41,479 nucleotides of DNA. It comes from a virus. The notes below the pieces were generated by a model. That model had not been told where the DNA came from and ran no database searches. It was given only the letters and a program-made list of their open reading frames with translations. The stretch covers positions 1 to 41,479 of IMG/VR virus record IMGVR_UViG_3300046305_000071. One strand, 5' to 3'. Positions 23,515 through 30,361 of the stretch are shown here, piece by piece (the stretch's first letter is position 1; each line of letters starts with the position of its first letter). Both the position numbers and the translations under genes were made by a program.

Positions 23515-24225
23515 ATGGAATTAAGTCTATCTGATAAACTAATTGAATTATTTACTAAACTTTATGATAAAGCTAATGAAATAAATGAAATTTACAAAAA
23601 TCATGAACATAAATTTTACTGGATAGATAAATACACATCTATAATTAATATTATGATTATATATATTTATAATATATCAACAAACTATAAAAATACATAT
23701 ACACTTAATGCATATGATTGGGATAGATGTTGTGAAAGTTTTAAAAGTATAGAATTAGTGTATAACAACCAGTCATTTTATAAAAAACATGAATTTGTTA
23801 AAAAATTTGAAAAATATGTATTTTTGAATAAAATAGATAGTGGTGTTAAAAATGCTATTAATGATGTAGTCGGTGTATTTAATAGTATATTAAATTTTAA
23901 CTATGACCTAAATTTACAACCATATGATGAAAGTATAATAAATATATATATAAACTTTAATTTAATTAGCATTTTTACTAAATTTAAGCACCCTAATGGT
24001 ATTTATAACAATGCATTTAATGCATATCTCGAATTAGTGCCGGCCGTCGCAAATTTTCCGGAACCATATGACTTCGAAAATCATGTTTTTAACATGATTT
24101 TTATATATATAAACGATAATCCGAAAAATGGAAGACTGCTATACACCGAATTTGAAACACTAGCAGATTTTTCAAAAAATCTTAATAAACCAGATGACGA
24201 AGATATTAATAATGCGCCACAATAA
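23515..24225 (+). CDS. Unknown 236-residue helical protein
   Basis: I do not recognise this protein. It is rich in Asn, Ile, Tyr and Lys, looks all-helical with many aromatic residues, and has an acidic tail (NKPDDEDINNAPQ). A hydrophobic stretch near residues 43-55 (IINIMIIYIYNI) is too short and polar-flanked to be a confident membrane segment. Its promoter type is shared with the next gene, suggesting co-regulation. Confidence 0.78.
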   Translation: MELSLSDKLIELFTKLYDKANEINEIYKNHEHKFYWIDKYTSIINIMIIYIYNISTNYKNTYTLNAYDWDRCCESFKSIELVYNNQSFYKKHEFVKKFEKYVFLNKIDSGVKNAINDVVGVFNSILNFNYDLNLQPYDESIINIYINFNLISIFTKFKHPNGIYNNAFNAYLELVPAVANFPEPYDFENHVFNMIFIYINDNPKNGRLLYTEFETLADFSKNLNKPDDEDINNAPQ

Positions 24226-24266
24226 TCAATAATAATTAATTTTTTTTACTATAACACTACATCCAG

Positions 24267-24304
24267 CGTCTTTTAGAGTTATCAAATATATTAACATATT
24301 AAAA
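24267..24304 (+). promoter_or_regulatory. Alternative promoter with TTTTAGAG element, copy 2
   Basis: GCGTCTTTTAGAGTTATCAA followed by ATATATTAACATATTAAAA up to the ATG at 24305. Matches the element upstream of 23515. Confidence 0.5.
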
Positions 24305-24927
24305 ATGACAGATTTAGAATCCGTAAAAATAAATTAGAAGATTTATTCAATCGACATATCGCAAGAGTGCTCCTACACATAAATGATGAAGATAGATTTA
24401 TGGTGTATAACATGGATACGATATTCGATCGATGTTTGCAATATATTTGCCTCAACATACAACTATACAACAACAATTTATTTAGAAATTTATACACTGG
24501 CCCGCTAGGAAACCTATTAACATCTAATCGAATAACAAACCCCGATGTTCGCACAATAATTTTCGCCGAAATCGATAAATGGATTGTTGATCCTATTGAA
24601 AACTCAAGTTTAGTTATATTCAGTGAATCTATTGATGTTATAAATAGAATCTACATGTCAAATATTGAAACTATAAATATCGATCATTTTATGTTACGAG
24701 ATATATTTATAAAAGAAAAATTAATGTGTGTTATTAACGCGATTTATACGAATGATGAAATGGCTATAAATTCGGGAATGGCCCAATTTGAAGCTCAATT
24801 AAATGATATCGCACGTGTAAACAGATATCGTAATAAGGACGGGTGTTTTAATATTACTGTTGAAGTTTTAAAGAATACCGAAAAATTTGAACGGTTTTGT
24901 GTATTAGTTAAAGATATGGGGTTATAG
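24305..24927 (+). pseudogene. 200-residue family, copy 1, with 5' frameshift
   Basis: The ATG at 24305 opens only ten codons (MTDLESVKIN) before a TAG. One base added to the A5 run at 24325-24329 would restore a 207-residue frame, MTDLESVKNKLEDLFNRHIARV..., which aligns with the two intact paralogs downstream (INKLKNLFNRHIKRV). Conserved blocks continue: FDRCLQYICLN, SNRI.NP, IREKL-like IKEKL and the terminal cysteine-containing helix. As it stands, the longest frame from an ATG begins at 24400 and lacks the first domain part. Either the gene is a recent pseudogene, makes a shortened 175-residue protein, or the run was miscalled. Confidence 0.65.
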
Positions 24928-24939
24928 AATATATTAGAA

Positions 24940-25530
24940 ATGACGGATCCTAAAACACCAATAGAAAAATTAAAAGATTTGTTTAATAAACAAATCAAAA
25001 GGGTAAGTTACAATGAAGATTCCAATGAATTACGTGCAATAGATACAATTGATAAAACATTTGACAGGTGTTTGCAATATATATGTCTCAATCCGCGATT
25101 GCGACATAATAGTGTGTTTGGAAATTTTTATATGCAAGTTATAAATCTAACAGTTAGTAATAGAATAATAAATCCTAACATTAAAGCGATGATATTCAAA
25201 GAAATCGACAAATTAATTGAATGCTTTGTCGACGAATTAAGAATATTTGAAGAAGCAATTGATGTTATAAATATTGCGTATATGCCATCCAAAATAAATT
25301 ATGAGTATTTAAGTGATAAACATCCTGTTGTAAAAAATATATTTATAAGAGAAAAATTAATACCATTGACAGCACGTTTTAACACTGACTTTCGATATGT
25401 GCGACGTAAAACTCCCCAGCTACAAGTGTTGGGATTTTCCAAAATAAATTTCAATGATCTCGAGAACGGCGCCGCAGATGAATGTCGATTTATGAAATTT
25501 TGCGAATTTCTTAAAGCTGAAGGGTTTTAA
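24940..25530 (+). CDS. 200-residue family, copy 2
   Basis: This 196-residue protein starts MTDPKTPIEKLKDLFNKQIKRV only 12 bases after the preceding stop. No separate promoter fits there, so it may be read from the upstream transcript. It is all-helical by appearance; FDRCLQYICLNPRLRHNSVFGNFYMQ is conserved in the family in slightly varied form, as is the end FMKFCEFLKAEGF. It is almost identical to copy 3 in the first 130 residues and differs after FIREKLIP. Function unknown. Confidence 0.82.
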   Translation: MTDPKTPIEKLKDLFNKQIKRVSYNEDSNELRAIDTIDKTFDRCLQYICLNPRLRHNSVFGNFYMQVINLTVSNRIINPNIKAMIFKEIDKLIECFVDELRIFEEAIDVINIAYMPSKINYEYLSDKHPVVKNIFIREKLIPLTARFNTDFRYVRRKTPQLQVLGFSKINFNDLENGAADECRFMKFCEFLKAEGF

Positions 25531-25535
25531 AAGTC

Positions 25536-25575
25536 CGATTGAATCTATTATTTTTTATTATATATAATCATCGAA
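25536..25575 (+). promoter_or_regulatory. Class 1 promoter, 200-residue family copy 3
   Basis: CGATTGAAT at 25536-25544, CTATTA, a T6 run, then an AT-rich stretch and ATCATCGAA before the ATG at 25576. Confidence 0.65.
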
Positions 25576-26184
25576 ATGACGAATCCTAAAACACCAATAA
25601 ACAAATTAAAAAATTTGTTTAATAGACATATCAAAAGGGTAAGTTACAATGAATATTCCAATGAATTACATGCAATAGATACAATTGATAAAACATTTGA
25701 CAGGTGTTTGCAATATATATGTCTCAATCCGCAATTGCAACATAATAGTGTGTTTGGAAATTTTTATATGCAAATTATAAATCTAACAGTTAGTAATAGA
25801 ATAATAAATCCTAACATTAAAGCGATGATATTCAAAGAAATCGACAAATTAATTGAATGCTCTGTCGACGAATTAATAATATTTGAAAAAGCAATTGATG
25901 TTATAAATATCGTCTATATGTCATCCAAAATAAATTATGACTGTTTATATGATAAACATCCTCTTGTAAAAAATATATTTATAAGAGAAAAATTAATACC
26001 ATTATTAGTATTTATGCAAGTGTATCATCAAGATATTGATGATAAACAAAATTTACTACGTAAAAGAGTGATTCTACAAGAATTGGGTTTTAGCAAAATA
26101 GAGTTTGATTGTCTTGAAAACGATGCGGCGGATGAATGGAAATTTATGAGGTTTTGTAAATTTCTTAAAGCTGAAGGGTTTTAA
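25576..26184 (+). CDS. 200-residue family, copy 3
   Basis: This 202-residue paralog begins MTNPKTPINKLKNLFNRHIKRV. Most of the first 400 bases are identical to copy 2, but an extra stretch (about residues 150-165, with HQDIDDKQNLLRKRV) replaces a shorter variable loop. The C-terminus FMRFCKFLKAEGF again matches. Unlike copy 2 it has its own class 1 promoter. Function unknown. Confidence 0.82.
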   Translation: MTNPKTPINKLKNLFNRHIKRVSYNEYSNELHAIDTIDKTFDRCLQYICLNPQLQHNSVFGNFYMQIINLTVSNRIINPNIKAMIFKEIDKLIECSVDELIIFEKAIDVINIVYMSSKINYDCLYDKHPLVKNIFIREKLIPLLVFMQVYHQDIDDKQNLLRKRVILQELGFSKIEFDCLENDAADEWKFMRFCKFLKAEGF

Positions 26185-26191
26185 AAGTCCC

Positions 26192-26230
26192 CGATTGAAT
26201 CTATTATTTTTATTACATATAAGTATCGAA
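26192..26230 (+). promoter_or_regulatory. Class 1 promoter of the coiled-coil gene
   Basis: CGATTGAAT at 26192-26200, CTATTA, a T5 run and AGTATCGAA before the ATG at 26231; a copy of the promoter at 25536. Confidence 0.65.
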
Positions 26231-26485
26231 ATGAGCAACGCTTTTGAAATGCCACATATATCGCCATGTGTTCCGGAATTCATGTATTCGCAGATATTAT
26301 TAAAAGCTGCTGAATCCGAGAATAAATTCAATGAGATTTCAAAAGAAAATCAAAAATTAACTACACGATTGCTTGATAGCGCCCAAGAAATATCAAATAT
26401 ACACGCGCAATTAACTGATCATTTGAAACGAATTAGCGCGCTGGAAACACAATTACGCGCGGCTGTTGAAAATTTAAAGAAGTAA
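26231..26485 (+). CDS. Small coiled-coil protein
   Basis: This 84-residue protein begins MSNAFEMPHISPCVPEF. Residues of about 25-82 have heptad spacing of Leu, Ile and Ala with charged positions between (ENQKLTTRLLDSAQEI, HLKRISALETQLRAAVENL), a clear single coiled coil. It may oligomerise or bind another helical protein. The open frame extends 12 codons upstream from a TTG inside the promoter, so 26231 is the start. Function unknown. Confidence 0.78.
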   Translation: MSNAFEMPHISPCVPEFMYSQILLKAAESENKFNEISKENQKLTTRLLDSAQEISNIHAQLTDHLKRISALETQLRAAVENLKK

Positions 26486-26539
26486 CTAACAATATTTTTT
26501 ATTGAAAAAAAAATAGGAATTGATTAATTTAATTTTAAT

Positions 26540-26620
26540 ATTTTTGAGGGGTTCGGGGAACTTTTTAAAAAGTTCCCCGATTTTGAGGGGTTCGGGGACC
26601 TTTTTAAAAAGTTCCCAGAG
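26540..26620. repeat. Double family A hairpin between convergent genes
   Basis: Two units in tandem share the flank TTTTGAGGGGTTCGGGG. The first has a perfect 24-base core (26555-26578); the second (about 26594-26615) has an altered arm. Located between convergent 3' ends, suitable for bidirectional transcript ends. Confidence 0.8.
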
Positions 26621-26652
26621 TTTGCCGATAGATTTTCTAAATCTATCTATGA
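26621..26652. repeat. Family B hairpin overlapping the helicase-nuclease stop
   Basis: TTTGCCGATAGATTTTCTAAATCTATCTATG; the minus-strand TAG stop codon (26645-26643) is part of the right arm, as with the family B copy at 5914. Confidence 0.7.
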
Positions 26653-28697
26653 TTACTTATAAACTCCTCATCATCAATTTTGTTTTTATTAATATATTTA
26701 TTTTTAACAAGTAGTCCTAGGATATTTTCAATTTTCGCAATATTGCCTTCGTTCAAAATAATCGTGAAACATTCGCCCGTTCTAATATTTAGTAATTTAA
26801 ATTTTCTATCTGGCCGCCAATTGTAAGACTTAATCCAAATGAAACAATAAACCAACAATTGTAATTTATGTTCAATCGAAATTTCACCGACGCATTTAAT
26901 TTCATAAAGCGTGTCGACATTTACTAAGTCAACAATCCCGCTAATTCTTATTTCGCGCCCATCAGAAACATAACTGTAATAATTACATCCATTCTCGTCA
27001 ATCATATTTCCAATCCGCATCTCATATTTGGCGGGGATTGTAACAGTTTCCATATTTTTTAAGAATTTAACAGTTTCTTCTTTTGTAACCCATCCATAAC
27101 TAGTTGGGATCTGTTTAACTTTAAACAATAAACCAGTATTATAGAAATGATAAATTGTCGCAATGCGCAAAAAGTCTTTAATATCTCTCGGATTTTCATT
27201 ATACGATAAATCTAAATTGATAGTTTTAAAATATAATTCGGCGCTCTTTAAATCATCTAATATTTTGCAACCAACCATTTTTTTTGCTAAATATTCATGA
27301 ATCATTGGAATTGCAACGCCAGTTAAATCGCAAACTTCTTCTTTGCAGTGTTCGCCCATCATTGGTATAGTAACGGCACCATTAACAAGTGTTCTTTCAA
27401 ACAATTGCTCGCCACCATCAATAATATTTGTGATTTCAATTAAAATATCTGTTGAAATATGGCGCACCAATTCAACAACAGATGTTTTTGAAAATTCCAT
27501 TTCGGCGGATGTTGCTGCGGCCGGTGAATTGTAGCCAATCATATTAACAAACGGAACATTAGCGTGTCCAATATGTCGATGTTGCGTCATAAAAGGCAAT
27601 ATTCCATTTTGCCCTGATGAATCTAAAATAATCAATTGGTTAATTGCGCGAGTTGCCGCAACGTATAGTGTTTCTGGACAAATTGCCGAATTTGCATCGC
27701 GCGCATAATATTTAAAATAAGAATTGTCAAATCCCATAATAACAACGAGTTTGCGCTCGCGGCCTTTCGCTTGATGAAATGTTGAAAACAATATTTTGCC
27801 GGCAGTGATAGAATCGTTAATTTGACTGTCATCTGATAGCGGCACAAAAACAGAATGTCCGGCCAATACTAATCTATTTTCTAACATAGCCGCCGGCGAT
27901 TTCTTAGATTTCATACAGCGAACAGACGGCATTAGAATAAATATATCGCCCGGATATATTTGCGAATTAAGATCTTTTAACTGCGCATCAATCAAATTAA
28001 ATATATCCACAATACCCTTATACGCATTTTTAATTATATATTGTATTGGCGGACCATCGCGCATTGCAATAATGCGTTTTTGTCCAAGCATAAAAGTATT
28101 AACAAAACTTGCAATTTGATTAGTCACACGATATGATGTGCGCAGTAATAAATTGGCGTAATTGTTGTTAAACCAAATTGGATTTGAAAGCGTCAAATAT
28201 CTTTTATCGGCGCCTTTAAATTCATAAACCGCTTGATTATGATCGCCAATTACAACAAGAATTACTGGGATGTCTGGTTGCGGCATATCTCGTAAGTATT
28301 TTTTCATAAGATCAAAAAGAACTTTTGTCATATCTTGAGACTCATCAATAATAATAATATCATAAGACATTTCACTCAATAGCGGCAAATTATCTGTAAC
28401 AATTTTGCGAACGCCCATATCATTGAAGCCGATTTTGGAATAATATTCATAAGCAAGCCCATTAAATGTTTTAATTGTTAAATTTTCTAAATTTTCTTTA
28501 ATTCTCTTGGCGTCAACTTCTAATTTAAGTGCGCGATTATATGTAACTTGTAATATATTTTTATTTGGTAATAGGGCTGCAAGGAATAAAACTGTAGTTG
28601 TTTTTCCAGCGCCAGCGACAGAACTGCACATAACATTTTGGTTTGCGATTACCGCATCGATAATTTGTTGTTGTTCGGCGGACGGTTGGCGAATCAT
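26643..28697 (-). CDS. UvrD-like SF1 helicase fused to a PD-(D/E)XK nuclease
   Basis: This 684-residue protein begins with a superfamily 1 helicase. The Q-like region is followed by Walker A AGAGKTT (residues 28-34), motif Ia VTYNRAL near 51, DESQD at 118-122, GDHNQAVYEFKGA at 151-163, the arginine-containing RTSYR near 185, FHQAKGRE near 308 and VAATRA near 350. The C-terminal 130 residues carry a RecB/Cas4-like nuclease signature: GIVDL (Asp590), YEIKC (Glu599, Lys601) and QLLVY (Gln613, Tyr617). This is the AddA/RecB-like combination of DNA unwinding and cutting. It may process recombination intermediates, replication concatemers or host DNA. A class 1 promoter suggests early expression. 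Confidence 0.88.
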   Translation of the reverse strand: MIRQPSAEQQQIIDAVIANQNVMCSSVAGAGKTTTVLFLAALLPNKNILQVTYNRALKLEVDAKRIKENLENLTIKTFNGLAYEYYSKIGFNDMGVRKIVTDNLPLLSEMSYDIIIIDESQDMTKVLFDLMKKYLRDMPQPDIPVILVVIGDHNQAVYEFKGADKRYLTLSNPIWFNNNYANLLLRTSYRVTNQIASFVNTFMLGQKRIIAMRDGPPIQYIIKNAYKGIVDIFNLIDAQLKDLNSQIYPGDIFILMPSVRCMKSKKSPAAMLENRLVLAGHSVFVPLSDDSQINDSITAGKILFSTFHQAKGRERKLVVIMGFDNSYFKYYARDANSAICPETLYVAATRAINQLIILDSSGQNGILPFMTQHRHIGHANVPFVNMIGYNSPAAATSAEMEFSKTSVVELVRHISTDILIEITNIIDGGEQLFERTLVNGAVTIPMMGEHCKEEVCDLTGVAIPMIHEYLAKKMVGCKILDDLKSAELYFKTINLDLSYNENPRDIKDFLRIATIYHFYNTGLLFKVKQIPTSYGWVTKEETVKFLKNMETVTIPAKYEMRIGNMIDENGCNYYSYVSDGREIRISGIVDLVNVDTLYEIKCVGEISIEHKLQLLVYCFIWIKSYNWRPDRKFKLLNIRTGECFTIILNEGNIAKIENILGLLVKNKYINKNKIDDEEFISNHR

Positions 28698-28732
28698 TAT
28701 TGTATATTATATGTATTATATATATTCAATCG
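28698..28732 (-). promoter_or_regulatory. Class 1 promoter of the helicase-nuclease
   Basis: On the minus strand CGATTGAAT (28732-28724) is followed by an AT-rich leader of 26 bases. Its first bases overlap the arm of a family A hairpin. Confidence 0.65.
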
Positions 28733-28816
28733 GGAAACTTTTTTAAAAAAGTTTCCCGAACCCTTCAAAATCAGGAAACTTTTTAAAAAGTTTCCCGAAC
28801 CCTTCAAAAATATCAA
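28728..28816. repeat. Double family A hairpin upstream of the helicase-nuclease
   Basis: A 30-base perfect palindrome (28730-28759, GGGAAAC type with six T and six A) and a 22-base one (28774-28795), each followed by GAACCCTTCAAAA. They lie between divergent genes. Confidence 0.8.
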
Positions 28817-28850
28817 CAGTCGTAATAAAACTATCAATTAGCAATGTGGT

Positions 28851-28890
28851 ATTTTTGAGGGGTTTGGGGAACTTTTTAAAAAGTTCCCCA
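28851..28890. repeat. Family A hairpin touching an early promoter
   Basis: Flank ATTTTTGAGGGGTTTGGGG and core 28866-28889. The final bases CCCCA run into the CAATTGAAT promoter of the next gene. Confidence 0.8.
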
Positions 28891-28924
28891 ATTGAATCTA
28901 TATTTTTTATAGGATATAAAGAAA
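28889..28924 (+). promoter_or_regulatory. Class 1 promoter of the poly-Asn gene
   Basis: CAATTGAAT at 28889-28897, CTATA, a T6 run and ATAGGATATAAAGAAA before the ATG at 28925. Confidence 0.65.
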
Positions 28925-29707
28925 ATGATGTTTCAAGGTCTCAAAAGAACGGGTTCGCAATATGAATCCAAACAGTCCAAAAAGTCTAAAACTGTCGTTA
29001 TTTTGGCAGAAGATAGCCAAGATGCTCCGATTCCAGCATCGCAAATTTCTGGAATCGGCGCAAGTCAATTATCAATTGCACAATTGGAAATGTATCGATT
29101 AACTCCGCGTTGCGATGATGATGCAGATGGTGATAATCATAACAATGCCAATAACAATAACAATAACAATGACGCCAATAATAATGCAAATAACAACAAT
29201 GCCAATCATAACAACGCTAATAATGACAATAATAACAATAACAATAATGCAAATAATAATAATGATAGTGCAAATGACGCCAACGCTGTTAATATCATTC
29301 TATCAAACAATGAATCATCCGATAAAAGTTCCGGCACAGTAATTCCCAGGCCAGCCATTTCGGCAGTTGAATATTGTAAATTTCTGGCAGAATTAAATTG
29401 GTCTCATGAATACAATATTATGAATTATGAAATTATGATTCATTTATTTAAGTTTGCAATGAATAACACCAGTCGTTCTAAGACAATTTATGTAAAATGG
29501 TATGAGGACAAGGAAAAAACTATGAGTTTGGATATTCAGCATATTATTAAATATAATGGATTTACACTAGATGGCAAAATCGAACTTGTTGATGAATTTG
29601 TAATTAGTGAGGCATACAATTCTTATATTTGCACAAAGAACCAATGCGAGCCATTCAGAAGCAGTATTAAACAGAAATGTTACAAGTTTCAGGTTAGCTG
29701 GAATTAA
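28925..29707 (+). CDS. Protein with long Asn-rich low-complexity tract
   Basis: This 260-residue protein begins MMFQGLKRTGSQYES with a basic KQSKKSK segment near residue 17 that could act as a nuclear localisation signal. Residues of about 70-125 are almost only Asn with Asp, Ala and His, encoded by AAT/AAC repeats. The C-terminal 110 residues (from about AISAVEYCKFLAELNW) look like a folded domain with mixed helix and strand and a Cys-containing end (CTKNQCEPF). I recognise no family. The tract may be variable in length and disordered. The class 1 promoter fixes the start; MMFQ could begin at either Met. Confidence 0.78.
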   Translation: MMFQGLKRTGSQYESKQSKKSKTVVILAEDSQDAPIPASQISGIGASQLSIAQLEMYRLTPRCDDDADGDNHNNANNNNNNNDANNNANNNNANHNNANNDNNNNNNNANNNNDSANDANAVNIILSNNESSDKSSGTVIPRPAISAVEYCKFLAELNWSHEYNIMNYEIMIHLFKFAMNNTSRSKTIYVKWYEDKEKTMSLDIQHIIKYNGFTLDGKIELVDEFVISEAYNSYICTKNQCEPFRSSIKQKCYKFQVSWN

Positions 29708-29747
29708 ATTATATATATATTTTTTTATTTACTGCTTAAAAAAAATA

Positions 29748-30266
29748 TTAAACAGGAAATATGGCTGATTGACGCCAGAATGGACACCATTTTGGCAACA
29801 TTCCCCCACGATAAACGTAACTAGATAGACAACATATAATTGTAACAGTAAATGAAACAATAAGAATAAATGCAATAACAATATTCATCCAAATATCATA
29901 GCGCGTATGTAGTGAAGATGTTAGTATATTATCGCCATTGAAATAGCATTTTATCACAGTATTCTCATATTCCATAATTGCGGAATTGCTTTCAGATTCG
30001 CTTTTGTATTTATATGGATATATGTTATATTGTGTAAAATTTTCGGAAAGTTCTGTGTATGTGCAACCCACCACATATTTTAGCGGAACTCTAGTATGTA
30101 TACTTGCCACACAGTTCGATAAATAACAATCCCGGCGATCATAATCATACTGACTACGCATATCGATATATATAAATAAATGAATAAATGCTATAATTGT
30201 TGCAAGCATTACAAATGGAGAATACGCTGCTAAACAAGCGCATATATCTATAATTCTGGCAATCAT
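29748..30266 (-). CDS. Two-pass membrane protein, divergent family member
   Basis: This 172-residue protein has membrane segments at about residues 10-33 and 125-150. Between them lies a domain of about 90 residues with spaced cysteines (DCYLSNC, VGCTYTEL, VIKCYF). Topology, the IDMRSQYDYDRRDC start of the lumenal domain and the CYF motif before the second segment match three genes at 38055, 38604 and 40623, though more distantly. The extracytoplasmic loop would form disulphides. The function is unknown; a host-membrane or virion-envelope location is likely. A class 1 promoter lies upstream on the minus strand. Confidence 0.78.
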   Translation of the reverse strand: MIARIIDICACLAAYSPFVMLATIIAFIHLFIYIDMRSQYDYDRRDCYLSNCVASIHTRVPLKYVVGCTYTELSENFTQYNIYPYKYKSESESNSAIMEYENTVIKCYFNGDNILTSSLHTRYDIWMNIVIAFILIVSFTVTIICCLSSYVYRGGMLPKWCPFWRQSAIFPV

Positions 30267-30297
30267 CTTATATTCTATAGAAAAACAGATTCAATTG
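30267..30297 (-). promoter_or_regulatory. Class 1 promoter of the membrane gene
   Basis: On the minus strand CAATTGAAT (30297-30289), CTG, a T5 run and CTATAGAATATAAG precede the ATG at 30266. Confidence 0.65.
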
Positions 30298-30323
30298 TAT
30301 ATACCATTTTATAAAGTTCCTCC

Positions 30324-30361
30324 CATTTGAATATTATTTTTTATTATATATAATAATAAAT
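30324..30361 (+). promoter_or_regulatory. Variant class 1 promoter of the HA-repeat helicase
   Basis: CATTTGAAT at 30324-30332 (one base different from CAATTGAAT), ATTA, a T6 run and an AT-rich leader; ATG at 30362. Confidence 0.5.

Noticed and set aside
24367-24399. GTG at 24367 as start of the first 200-residue paralog
   Set aside because: Non-ATG starts are not expected in eukaryotic viruses; alignment and the upstream leader point to the ATG at 24305 with a one-base frameshift.
29115-29342. Thr/Ile/Met-repeat frame overlapping the poly-Asn gene
   Set aside because: It is an out-of-frame reading of the AAT/AAC tract.
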